From NCBI GenBank assembly GCA_030628905.1, contig DAOVQB010000107.1:1-14862 (forward strand): a DNA stretch of 14,862 bases. Direction: 5' to 3'. A program made the position numbers and the translations under genes. The notes beneath the pieces were generated by a model, which searched no databases, was not told where the DNA came from, and worked only from the letters and a program-made list of their open reading frames with translations. Positions 7,230 through 14,452 of this stretch are shown here, in pieces. The stretch comes from DAOVQB01 sp023128935 (lineage in GTDB: Bacteria > Eisenbacteria > RBG-16-71-46 > CAIMUX01 > WJJG01). The number at the start of each line of letters is the position of its first letter. Within the stretch, counting starts at the first letter, position 1.

Positions 7230-8408
7230 CTAGTTGGAGGGTAGGCGGATGATGCCGGGGCGGGTGCGCGTGCTGATGCGCAGGCGGTTGTGGTCGTGCA
7301 GGCGCGTGTCGTCTTTCCCGTCGCTGTTGGAGTCATACTCGATGAAACTCACGCTAGTGCCGCCGGTGCCTTCCTTGAGCCGGCAGTGGATCGTGCAGAT
7401 GTTCCCATCGCCGTCGGCGAGGGTACCGACGGGTTGGTGATCGACATACTCGATACCCCACGTGGCTTCGACGAGAACGCGTCCACTGGGCTGCCAAATC
7501 TCGTTCCAGAAATGGCCGTAGCCGAGGTCCAGGTTGGAGTAAAAGGGGCCACGGGATACGCTCAGTACCTCCATGGCGCTTGGACTGAAGACAATCGTCA
7601 TCGCGATTCCATGCAGGTCCTGCACATTGGCGATGCAAACGACGAGGTCGAAAAGCTCCCCGGGGGATGCCTCAATTGTATCGGGGCAGAAGCCGAGGGT
7701 GGGCATGGCGAGGGTGTGGAAGGTGAGGTCGTCGGTCGTCGATGTGCTCAGGGCGGCCATGTTGGTGACCTCGATCGCGAAATGGTAGGTCGTGTCATCG
7801 AGCAGATCGGTGAGAATGAGGGCATGTCCGTAAGTATATTTTGTCGCGTCTTCGGGATACTCTCTGGATTCCAGGTCCAGGGGCGGATTCAGGCCGTAGG
7901 TCAGCTTCCCGCGTGTCTTGTCATCCGTGGTCCAGCGGATCTCAGCCGAGCAGGAGGTGACCCCCACGACCTCGATGTCCGTGATGATGGGCGGGGTAGT
8001 GTCATTGAGCGTCGATGAGGTTTTGGTTTGAAACGGCTCCCCGCGCTCTGAGGCCGTATCTCCGGTTGCATTCGTGGCATGAACCATGAGGTGATAGATC
8101 GTGCTCGCTTCCAGGTCGCACAGTTCAAGATTATGCTGCGCCTGCAGCGTGGAGCTGAGCGTCCGGTATGTGGCCAGCTTGGGATCGGTGCCATAGCGCA
8201 GCGTGCCGAAGGTTGCTGGAGAGGTCGACCATGTGATGACCGCTGAGGTATCCGTGATATCATTGGCCGCGAGTCCCTCGATCTTGACGCCATCCTTGCC
8301 GGTTGTGCCGCCAGTGGGGCCGTCGGTGCTGATGCCGCACCCGGTCCATCCCACTACGATGAGCGCCAGCAGAGCGCCAGCAGCCGAGAGCATGTGCCTA
8401 CCATCCAT
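7230..8408 (-). CDS. Putative surface lipoprotein with two fibronectin type III-like domains and a cohesin-like domain
   Basis: The product has 392 residues from the ATG at 8408, which has GGAGGG five bases upstream. The frame runs on to 8531, but no signal would start there. The hydrophobic stretch AAGALLALIVVGWTGC ends in Cys24. The lipobox is imperfect (Trp at -3), so lipidation is likely but not certain. A Gly/Thr linker follows. Two FN3-like domains (~43-128 and ~138-233) share the pattern SAVITWSTS...GTLRYGTDP and SAEIRWTTDD...GKLTYGLNP, each ending in a YHL/YHF strand. Residues ~238-360 are cohesin-like: IEASPGELFDLVVCIANV, LHGIAMTIVFSPSAMEVLSV, then TSVSFIEYD. An Asp-rich DSNSDGKDD (~359) could bind calcium. 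In known systems cohesins bind dockerins; the next gene downstream encodes a dockerin-like module, so it is the obvious candidate partner. No enzyme domain is seen. Confidence 0.75.
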   Translation of the reverse strand: MDGRHMLSAAGALLALIVVGWTGCGISTDGPTGGTTGKDGVKIEGLAANDITDTSAVITWSTSPATFGTLRYGTDPKLATYRTLSSTLQAQHNLELCDLEASTIYHLMVHATNATGDTASERGEPFQTKTSSTLNDTTPPIITDIEVVGVTSCSAEIRWTTDDKTRGKLTYGLNPPLDLESREYPEDATKYTYGHALILTDLLDDTTYHFAIEVTNMAALSTSTTDDLTFHTLAMPTLGFCPDTIEASPGELFDLVVCIANVQDLHGIAMTIVFSPSAMEVLSVSRGPFYSNLDLGYGHFWNEIWQPSGRVLVEATWGIEYVDHQPVGTLADGDGNICTIHCRLKEGTGGTSVSFIEYDSNSDGKDDTRLHDHNRLRISTRTRPGIIRLPSN

Positions 8409-8507
8409 GGTGTCCCTCCGCATTTCCAGTCCGTTGAGTCGCACCGGCTGGCCTCGCGGGCTGCCCCGCTCGAGTGGCCATCTCTGACATGCCATACCAC
8501 CCAAGTT

Positions 8508-8537
8508 CCCCACGTGGCTGGGGCCAGCCACGTGGGG
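8508..8537. promoter_or_regulatory. 30-bp near-perfect palindrome upstream of the cohesin-like lipoprotein gene
   Basis: The arms CCCCACGTGGCTGG (8508-8521) and CCAGCCACGTGGGG (8524-8537) match at all 14 positions around a two-base GG centre. Each arm contains the self-palindromic CCACGTGG, so the site is a nested dyad. It lies 100 bases before the ATG at 8408 and downstream of the clpP terminator, inside the promoter/leader space. No T-run follows on the minus strand, which favours an operator or a 5' leader hairpin over a terminator. Confidence 0.6.
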
Positions 8538-8630
8538 TGGTCGATTCCAGCCAGCTCCTCATGCCAATCCATCGACTGGTTGGGTGTGAGGCTTTAGCGC
8601 GTTCTGGGGGGGCAGGATTCCAGGGGTGGC

Positions 8631-8676
8631 TAAAAAAAACCGATGGCGGCGCAGGGTTGCTCTCTTGGCCCTGCGC
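8631..8676 (-). terminator. Intrinsic terminator of the mrp-trmB-clpP run
   Basis: An 8-bp stem (GCGCAGGG at 8649-8656, CCCTGCGC at 8669-8676) with a 12-base loop is followed on the minus strand, nine bases on, by T8 (8639-8632). It lies about 90 bases past the clpP stop. The rest of the 8409-8768 gap holds only the 8508-8537 palindrome. Confidence 0.65.
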
Positions 8677-8768
8677 GCGCCTTTCCCGGCGTACCCTCTC
8701 ACTGGGCGAGGGCCCCTACTTATGCGGCTCCACGGCCCTGTAGTGGATAGCGGTGGGCCTGTGGCCGG

Positions 8769-9422
8769 CTAGTCGTCGCCGATTTCTGAACGGTGCGTCA
8801 CCATATGCTCAACCAGTCCGTACTCCTTGGCCTCTTTGGCACTGAGCCAGAAGTCGCGGTCGGAGTCCTTCGTGATCGTCTCTATGTCCCGGCCGGTCTT
8901 GTCCGCCACAATCCGGTTGTATCGCTCCCGTAGCTTGGCGATTTCCTTCGAGGCGATTTCGAGGTCGGAGGCTTGGCCAAAGCTCTGCGATGAAGGTTGG
9001 TGCAGCAGAAAGCGCGAATTGGGCAGACTGAAGCGCTTGCCCTTGTCTCCCGCCAGGAAGACGATCACGGCCGCGCTGGCGCAGAGACCTGCGACAAGCG
9101 TGCGCACCGGCATCTCCACAAATCGCAGCATATCGTGGATCCCGAACCCGGAATCTGCCTCACCACCGGGGGAATTGATAACCACGGTGATGGGCTTCTC
9201 CTTCGAATCCGACTCGAGCACGAGCAGCTGTTGAAAAATCTTCCTGGCGACTTCGTCGGTGATGGCTTCACTCACCAGGACAGTGCGGGTCTTGAGCATC
9301 TTTTCCTGGAGTTTGTCATCCTCTTCGCCCCGATGATCTTCTTGCTCTTCTTCTTCCTCGTCCTCGTCCGGATCTTCCTCATCCAGGCGGATCAGTTCGT
9401 CCTCGTCGCGGTGCCACCTCAT
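8769..9422 (-). CDS. clpP: ClpP-type serine protease with acidic N-terminal extension
   Basis: The product has 217 residues. Residues ~43-210 are a ClpP/crotonase-fold protease: RTVLVSEAITDEVARKI, INSPGGEADSG (oxyanion and substrate strand), GLCASAA with the nucleophile Ser116, FLLHQPSS with His141, and KDSDRDFWLSAKEAKEYGL with the catalytic Asp, Asp190 by alignment with E. coli ClpP from memory. Such subunits form two stacked heptamers and degrade proteins delivered by ClpX or ClpA/C. The first ~41 residues are unusual: DEDELIRLDEEDPDEDEEEE and more, replacing the usual hydrophobic N-terminus and axial loop. The usual GG after the first strand is also missing (VLVSEAI). AAGGAG lies 11 bases before the chosen ATG. 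Met42 is an alternative start that would give a near-canonical but short N-terminus. No clpX, clpA or tig is in the window. It is third in the run after mrp and trmB. Confidence 0.88.
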   Translation of the reverse strand: MRWHRDEDELIRLDEEDPDEDEEEEEQEDHRGEEDDKLQEKMLKTRTVLVSEAITDEVARKIFQQLLVLESDSKEKPITVVINSPGGEADSGFGIHDMLRFVEMPVRTLVAGLCASAAVIVFLAGDKGKRFSLPNSRFLLHQPSSQSFGQASDLEIASKEIAKLRERYNRIVADKTGRDIETITKDSDRDFWLSAKEAKEYGLVEHMVTHRSEIGDD

Positions 9423-9454
9423 CGCCTTACAGTCTCCTTTCAGTCATAGAACAC

Positions 9455-9475
9455 CCCGGCGCATGATGCTCCGGG
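9455..9475. other. Hairpin between trmB and clpP
   Basis: CCCGG-c-GCAT-g-ATGC-t-CCGGG is a 5+4 bp stem with one mismatch in the 183-bp gap between the two genes. It lacks a T-run, so read-through is likely. It might be a processing site or a weak attenuator. Confidence 0.35.
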
Positions 9476-9605
9476 AAACGCGCCAGCAGTCGATCCATCG
9501 GCCTTGTCAGAGAGCTCCTAAAGCCGGGCCGCCGCTCCGTCGGGGCTCAAGCCTCCGAACCGCACCAGTGGTACCGAAGGCAGGACAGTAGCACCTGAAG
9601 CCGAG

Positions 9606-10277
9606 TCAGGCCAAGCGGGTCCTCCCGGGTTCCCCGGGTCTGCGCTGAAAGCGGGCCCACCAGGACGTGCGGCCCACCCGCTGCCACTTGAGTGCGTAGT
9701 TGGTTGGCAGGCGATCGGGAGAGTCCTCCTGCCATGGCAGCGATGCGAACAGTGGCGCGCACTCGCTGAAGACATTGCGAATGGCCGCGCCGTAGACCCC
9801 GTGGTCGGTGGCCACGCGGAATTCCCCGTTGTCAACAAGGCTGCGGGCGGCTAGGGCCAGGAGTTCCGGGCGGATGATATGCCTCTTGTGATGGCGCTTC
9901 TTGGGCCAGGGATCGGGGAAGTAGACATGTATGGTCTGGATGGACTGCGGCGGGATCCAGCGGTCCATCACATCCAGTGCGTCTGCTTGCATGAACCTGA
10001 TATTCGTCAGACCTGTCCGCGTGAGTCGGGTGACCGCCTGGCGGTAGTACCTCCCCGCGCGCTCAATGCCCAGGTAGTTCACGCCGGGATTCAGGCGGGC
10101 GGCCTCCTTCAAGAACATACCTTTACCGCAGCCCAACTCGAGTTCCACCGGGTGATTGTTGCCATAAAGCTCCGACCAATTGAAGGGGGGTACCAGGGCT
10201 GTGGGGGCGATTTCAATTGATGAGAGCAACATAGCTTCAGATCCCTGTTGCATGCCGCGCCACTGGCCCTTACTCAC
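9606..10277 (-). CDS. trmB: tRNA (guanine-N7-)-methyltransferase
   Basis: This enzyme methylates G46 in the variable loop of tRNAs, using S-adenosylmethionine. The product has 223 residues from a GTG. The SAM-binding motif I is ELELGCGKGMFL (~46-56), followed by the acidic YLGIER strand (~68). The family hallmark FPDPWPKKRHHKR (~120-132) binds tRNA and SAM, and the C-terminal TNYALKW (~192-198) is the usual substrate segment. The GTG overlaps the TGA of mrp by four bases (GTGA, 10274-10277), which implies coupling. There is no clear Shine-Dalgarno before it. ATG at 10232 (Met16) is an alternative start that keeps every motif. The arginine-rich tail (RRPGEPGRTRLA) is slightly longer than the last conserved block. 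Confidence 0.93.
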   Translation of the reverse strand: MSKGQWRGMQQGSEAMLLSSIEIAPTALVPPFNWSELYGNNHPVELELGCGKGMFLKEAARLNPGVNYLGIERAGRYYRQAVTRLTRTGLTNIRFMQADALDVMDRWIPPQSIQTIHVYFPDPWPKKRHHKRHIIRPELLALAARSLVDNGEFRVATDHGVYGAAIRNVFSECAPLFASLPWQEDSPDRLPTNYALKWQRVGRTSWWARFQRRPGEPGRTRLA

Positions 10278-11338
10278 TGGGCCAGCGCTTGGTTCACCTC
10301 GGCGGCGAGCTGCTTGAATGCCCTGGCCGCTGCTGATTCCGGCGTTGCGATCAGAATTGGCCTGCCCGAGTCACCGCCCGCGGCGATGGCCGGATCGATG
10401 GGGATGGTGCCAAGCAATGGCATGCCCAGCTTGTCCAACTCCTCCTGCAGGTGCCCGCGCGGGAAGATTTCACTGCGCTTCCGGCAGTGAGGACATTCGA
10501 AATAGCTCATGTTCTCCACGATTCCCAGGACGGGTACATTCATCTTCTGGAACATGCGCACGCCCTTGATGGCATCGATCAGCGCGACATCCTGCGGGGT
10601 GGTCACTACGATCGCTCCGCTCAGGTTTCCCTTTTGCGCAATCGAGATCTGGATGTCGCCGGTTCCGGGAGGGAGGTCGAGGATCAAGGTCTGGGTGCCA
10701 CTCCACTCGACATCGGACATGAGCTGTTCGATGGCTCGGCTTGCCAGCGGCCCTCGCCAGATGATCGGATCGGTGCCCGCGGCCAGAAAACCGAGAGACA
10801 TCGCCCGGATGCCGTGAGCGACGATGGGATCAACCTTCTCACCAACCATCTTGGGCGTTTGCTGCGTCACACCCAGCATCGTGGGCATGCTCGGGCCATA
10901 GATGTCGGCGTCGAGCAGCCCGACATCCTCGCCGTGTTCGCGGAGTGCCAGGGCCAGGTTGACTGCCACGGTGGACTTGCCCACCCCCCCCTTGCCACTG
11001 GCGATCGCGATCTTGCGCTTCACATCAGGAAGGAGGTCCTCGAACTGAACCTGTCCGCCCGGGGCCTGCTGCGCGTCCTGGCCTCGGGAGGCCTGAGGGG
11101 CCGCCGGGTTGGTCACTTGCAGGTCATAGTTGACCCCCGCTTCGTCCAGCCGCCTGCGGACCTCGCGTTCGATCGTTTGCGCAGCCTTGGCATCGCTGGT
11201 GGCGATCTCCATGCGGATCCTGACTTGACCGTCCTGCCGACCGACCTCCTTGACATAGCCAAGGCTGACAATGTCCTGATCCAGGCCAGGAAATGGAACT
11301 TTTTTCAGGATATCAATGATGTCCTCAACCCGCGCCAT
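10274..11338 (-). CDS. mrp: Mrp/ApbC-type P-loop ATPase, Fe-S cluster carrier
   Basis: The product has 354 residues. The N-terminal ~75 residues are a MIP18/DUF59 domain (VEDIIDILKKVPFPGLDQDI). After an Ala/Gln/Gly-rich linker comes the ParA/NBP35-type ATPase: deviant Walker A SGKGGVGKST (~114-123), LLDADIYGPSMPTML (~141-155), LDLPPGTGD (~220-228) and the CPHC pair (282-285), which binds a bridging [4Fe-4S] cluster in a dimer. The family assembles and passes Fe-S clusters to apoproteins in the cytoplasm. The ATG at 11338 has AAGGAGG five bases upstream. An in-frame ATG at 11359 is possible but lies upstream of that ribosome site. It is the first gene of the mrp-trmB-clpP run and is divergent from the potassium channel gene. 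Confidence 0.94.
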   Translation of the reverse strand: MARVEDIIDILKKVPFPGLDQDIVSLGYVKEVGRQDGQVRIRMEIATSDAKAAQTIEREVRRRLDEAGVNYDLQVTNPAAPQASRGQDAQQAPGGQVQFEDLLPDVKRKIAIASGKGGVGKSTVAVNLALALREHGEDVGLLDADIYGPSMPTMLGVTQQTPKMVGEKVDPIVAHGIRAMSLGFLAAGTDPIIWRGPLASRAIEQLMSDVEWSGTQTLILDLPPGTGDIQISIAQKGNLSGAIVVTTPQDVALIDAIKGVRMFQKMNVPVLGIVENMSYFECPHCRKRSEIFPRGHLQEELDKLGMPLLGTIPIDPAIAAGGDSGRPILIATPESAAARAFKQLAAEVNQALAQ

Positions 11339-11448
11339 GGTGACCTCCTTCGTGCTCAATGCCAGGGCCCAAAACCCCGATTGCTATCACACCTGCGATG
11401 GGCAGCCACATACCATAGCGCACTTGTGGGTCACTTCCCAAGCGGTGA

Positions 11449-11520
11449 CTGCCGGATCCTCGCGCCCCGTTGGATTCTAAGGCCCTGCCTGATCCTCGCG
11501 CCCCGTTGGATTCTAACCCC
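11449..11520. repeat. 36-bp-period direct repeat, two units
   Basis: The units at 11449-11484 and 11485-11520 share their first 32 positions with one mismatch. The identical core is 26 bases (11455-11480 and 11491-11516) beginning GATCCTCGCG and ending GGATTCTAA. The repeat lies in the divergent space between mrp and the channel gene, so it may be a duplicated promoter or operator segment or a plain tandem duplication. Two units without spacer turnover do not make a CRISPR array. Confidence 0.85.
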
Positions 11521-11635
11521 AGATTCTATGCTTTCAGGCCTTGAGAGGATCCGATAGGCTCAGCGCCGCTGGGGTGATCTCTGCGAGGGGCGGGGAGCAA
11601 GGGCCGGCAGCGGTGGGAGCGATCGAGGAGGTATC

Positions 11636-12652
11636 GTGCAACAGGTCATGCGCATGATCTCGATCGTGATCTTGATCGTATTGGTCGGCACGCTTTTTTT
11701 CATGTTGGCCGAAAAGGCCTCCCTCCTCGATGCGATCTACTTCACCCTGACGACCGTAACGACGGTTGGCTATGGTGATGTGCACCCAGAGGGATCCGCT
11801 GGCAAGATCGTGGCGATCTTTCTTATGTTAGGTGGCGTCGGCGCTATCCTGTATATCGTAAGCTCAGTCATGTCATTCGTGGTGGAAGGCCGTCTACGAC
11901 AGGTTATGGGGGTGCGCAAGATGAAAAGGGCAATCGAGCGGATGCGCGGCCACTTCATCGTCTGTGGCTACGGGAAGCTCGGCAAGCTTGTCGCCCAAGA
12001 GCTCGAAGGGGCCCGCGTGCCCTTCGTAATTGTGGAAAGCAACGCGCAGAAGGTGGCGGAAGCGCGCGATCTGGAATATGCAGTGGTGGAAGGGGATGCC
12101 ACCCACCAGGAGGTGCTGGCCGCAGCGGGACTGGAACGCTCTGGGGGGTTGGCCACAACGATCTCTGACGATGCCGAGAACATGTACATCGGCATCGCGG
12201 TACGTTCCATCTGCCCACAGTTGCCGGTCGTCTGTCGCAGTTCCACGAGTCGGGTGAGGAAGCTCTTCAAAAGGGCAGGGATCGATCAGATTATCTCCAC
12301 TGAAGAGATCGGCGCGCGCCGAATAGTATCTTCACTCACGCGCCCGCACATCGTCGAGTTCATGGACGAGCTGATGAGGCACGAAGAGAACAGCCCGTCC
12401 ATGCACGCCATCCGGCTGGAAAGCGGGGTACCTCTGATCGGTCAAACCATCCAGGGCGCCAAGCTCAGGAACAAGTTCGACATTGTTGTGCTTGCGATCC
12501 GGCGCGACGGTGCCTTCCTGCCAAACCCGGATCCAGGGGAGCAGCTGCGCGCCAAGGACATTCTGATTCTGATCGGATTGCCCGACAAGGTCGAGTGCCT
12601 GCGCGGCCTGGTCGAGGTCCGCGCGGATGGCGCCAGAGTAAGCTGGGGGTAA
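11636..12652 (+). CDS. Two-TM potassium channel with cytoplasmic RCK (TrkA-N/TrkA-C) domains
   Basis: The product has 338 residues. TM1 is at ~7-24 and the pore helix leads to the potassium selectivity filter TVGYGD (43-48). TM2 is at ~57-84. Residues ~105-220 are an RCK-N Rossmann domain (HFIVCGYGKLGKLVAQEL, glycine motif 111-116, then VIVESN, DATHQEVLAAAGL and SDDAENM). Residues ~255-330 are RCK-C (MHAIRLESGVPLIGQT, ILIGLPDKV). This is the MthK-like plan: a tetrameric channel gated by ligands (calcium or nucleotides) on an RCK ring. The short TM1 start is normal for this type. The GTG start has GAGGAGG four to five bases upstream. The next gene begins directly after the stop codon. Confidence 0.93.
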   Translation: MQQVMRMISIVILIVLVGTLFFMLAEKASLLDAIYFTLTTVTTVGYGDVHPEGSAGKIVAIFLMLGGVGAILYIVSSVMSFVVEGRLRQVMGVRKMKRAIERMRGHFIVCGYGKLGKLVAQELEGARVPFVIVESNAQKVAEARDLEYAVVEGDATHQEVLAAAGLERSGGLATTISDDAENMYIGIAVRSICPQLPVVCRSSTSRVRKLFKRAGIDQIISTEEIGARRIVSSLTRPHIVEFMDELMRHEENSPSMHAIRLESGVPLIGQTIQGAKLRNKFDIVVLAIRRDGAFLPNPDPGEQLRAKDILILIGLPDKVECLRGLVEVRADGARVSWG

Positions 12653-13582
12653 GTGCGCGTGAACGATCCGTCGGGAATCCCGCCAGGCCAGCGTCCGTTC
12701 ACGGGCGGCGGCGAGGGGGTGCCGGGAGCGGGCCACGGCGGGGATACCACCGGGCCTCCGGGGAGTGGGACCAGGCCGCGCTGGCGGTTGCACGTGGGGC
12801 TCTTCGCGGGAACCATTGCCAGCACCTTCTTTGTAGGTTACCTGATGTCTGCGGATATATGGCAGGCAGCCGGGTACTCGGCATCTATCATGGGCATACT
12901 GCTTGTACACGAGATGGGGCACTTCGTGATGTGCCTGCGCGATCGCGTGCCCGCCACACTGCCCTATTTCATCCCTGTACCACTGCCCCCATTCGGCACG
13001 ATGGGTGCTGTGATCCGCATGCGAGGGCTCCTGCAATCGCGACGGAGCATCTTCGACATCGGTGCCGCCGGACCCCTGGCGGGATTGGCGCTTGCGATCC
13101 CAGTGACCTATGTCGGGCTGAAGCTTTCACAAATCGTACTTCCCGGAGATGCTTCTCTTGAGGGGACTATAAGGCTGGGCGATTCGATCCTCTTCTGGCT
13201 GCTTACAAGGGCGGCCCTCGGGCCGATTGGCCCCGAGGCTGACGTGCTACTCCATCCGGTCGCGCTGGCGGGATGGGCGGGGCTTTTCGTGACAGGGCTC
13301 AATCTGCTGCCGATCGGTCAGCTGGATGGCGGGCACATCCTCTACGCCCTACTGGGGCGCAGGGCGCGTTGGGTGGGAATGGTCTTCCTCGGTGTTATGA
13401 TTGTGCTCACGATCTTCTATCGCCGCGGTTGGTGGTTGATGACCATGTTGCTGCTCATCTTCATGAGGCGCGAACACCCACCGGTAGCGGATATGCGACC
13501 GCTTGACCGCCGCAGAGTCCTACTCGGCATCTTGATGATGATTATCTTTCTGGTAACCTTTGTGCCGGGTTTGATGTGGTAG
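12653..13582 (+). CDS. Site-2-protease-like M50 membrane metallopeptidase
   Basis: The product has 309 residues with several membrane spans. The zinc motif HEMGH (86-90) sits in a hydrophobic segment (SIMGILLVHEMGHFVM). The second conserved segment NLLPIGQLDGGH (217-228) supplies the third metal ligand, and AAGPLAG (138-144) is the conserved Gly-rich loop. The family cuts substrates inside the membrane; the arrangement, with PYFIPVPLPPFGTMGAVI between the motifs, resembles EGY-type site-2 proteases rather than RseP, and no PDZ domain is present. The first ~40 residues are Gly/Pro-rich and probably disordered. The GTG start at 12653 follows the channel's TAA with no spacing; GTG at 12659 is an equally possible start. 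It is probably co-transcribed with the channel. Its substrate is unknown, and no sigma/anti-sigma pair is nearby. Confidence 0.9.
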   Translation: MRVNDPSGIPPGQRPFTGGGEGVPGAGHGGDTTGPPGSGTRPRWRLHVGLFAGTIASTFFVGYLMSADIWQAAGYSASIMGILLVHEMGHFVMCLRDRVPATLPYFIPVPLPPFGTMGAVIRMRGLLQSRRSIFDIGAAGPLAGLALAIPVTYVGLKLSQIVLPGDASLEGTIRLGDSILFWLLTRAALGPIGPEADVLLHPVALAGWAGLFVTGLNLLPIGQLDGGHILYALLGRRARWVGMVFLGVMIVLTIFYRRGWWLMTMLLLIFMRREHPPVADMRPLDRRRVLLGILMMIIFLVTFVPGLMW

Positions 13583-13675
13583 GCATCCTCCCTGGCGCAT
13601 TCTGGCGGGCAGATTCCAGCGCGGCGAAGACGGCGTGAGTCCCATGCGGTGCTTGGGTGTCCCGGGGAGTTGCAG

Positions 13676-14365
13676 TTGAAGATCTCTGTCATCATGCCTG
13701 CCTACAATGAACGCGCCACGATCCTGGAGATCATCTCGAGGGTACAGGCAGTGGATCTCCCGAAGGAGATCCTTGTGGTGGATGACGGCTCCAGGGACGG
13801 GACACGCAAGATCCTGCAAGATCTCACTGGACCGGGCCTGCGCATCTTTTTCCATGAACGCAATCGCGGGAAGGGGGCGGCCATCCGAACCGCCTTGCCT
13901 TATGTGACGGGGGAGATCCTCATCATTCAGGATGCGGACCTCGAGTATGACCCGGCAGAGTACCCCAAGCTGATTGCGCCGATCACCGCGGGCGCGGCCG
14001 ATGTCGTCTATGGTTCGCGCTTTCTAGGCCGGGGGCGGGGCTCGGCGGGCATCCTGCACTATGCGGCCAACCGGCTGCTCACAGCGATCTCCAATCTTTT
14101 CACCGGGTTGCGCCTGACAGACATGGAAACCTGCTACAAGGCGCTCCGCGTTGATCTGGTCAGGCGCTTGGAACTTGTGTCGAACAGCTTTGAGATCGAG
14201 CCCGAGATCACGGCCAAAGCGGCCAGACTCGGCGCCAGGTTCCGCGAGGTGCCGATCCACTACGCGGGGAGGAGCTACGGCGAGGGCAAGAAAATCGGCC
14301 TGTGCGATGGCATTCGTGCGCTGCGAACCATCCTCCGCTATGGGATGCCTCGCGCGCGGCGGTGA
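13676..14365 (+). CDS. Family 2 glycosyltransferase, dolichol/polyprenyl-phosphate mannosyltransferase type
   Basis: The product has 229 residues from a TTG at 13676, with GGGGAG six bases upstream. The resulting N-terminus MKISVIMPAYNE is exactly where this family begins. A GTG at 13649 would add nine poorly matching residues. Motifs are ILVVDDGSRDGT (nucleotide binding, ~32-43), NRGKGAAIRTAL (~63-74), the metal-binding DAD in IIQDADLEYDP (86-88), YGSRFLGRG (~112) and ETCYKALR. The enzyme should move a sugar from a nucleotide donor to a polyprenyl phosphate or a similar acceptor at the membrane. No C-terminal membrane domain is present, so it is of the soluble DPM1-like class. The acceptor and sugar cannot be told from sequence. 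The next open frame starts right after its TGA. Confidence 0.9.
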   Translation: MKISVIMPAYNERATILEIISRVQAVDLPKEILVVDDGSRDGTRKILQDLTGPGLRIFFHERNRGKGAAIRTALPYVTGEILIIQDADLEYDPAEYPKLIAPITAGAADVVYGSRFLGRGRGSAGILHYAANRLLTAISNLFTGLRLTDMETCYKALRVDLVRRLELVSNSFEIEPEITAKAARLGARFREVPIHYAGRSYGEGKKIGLCDGIRALRTILRYGMPRARR

Positions 14366-14452
14366 GTGCTTGATTCTGGATCGACGAGTGTGTATCTCGG
14401 GGGTGGGAAACGGTTGATTGAAGCCGCCTCGCCCCACGCCTACCATCCCTTC

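Noticed and set aside
7165..8640. Shared GGCT-A7/A8 string at 7168-7177 and 8628-8639
   Set aside because: It is simply the T-tract of two minus-strand terminator regions with a few matching flanking bases; too short to call a repeat family.
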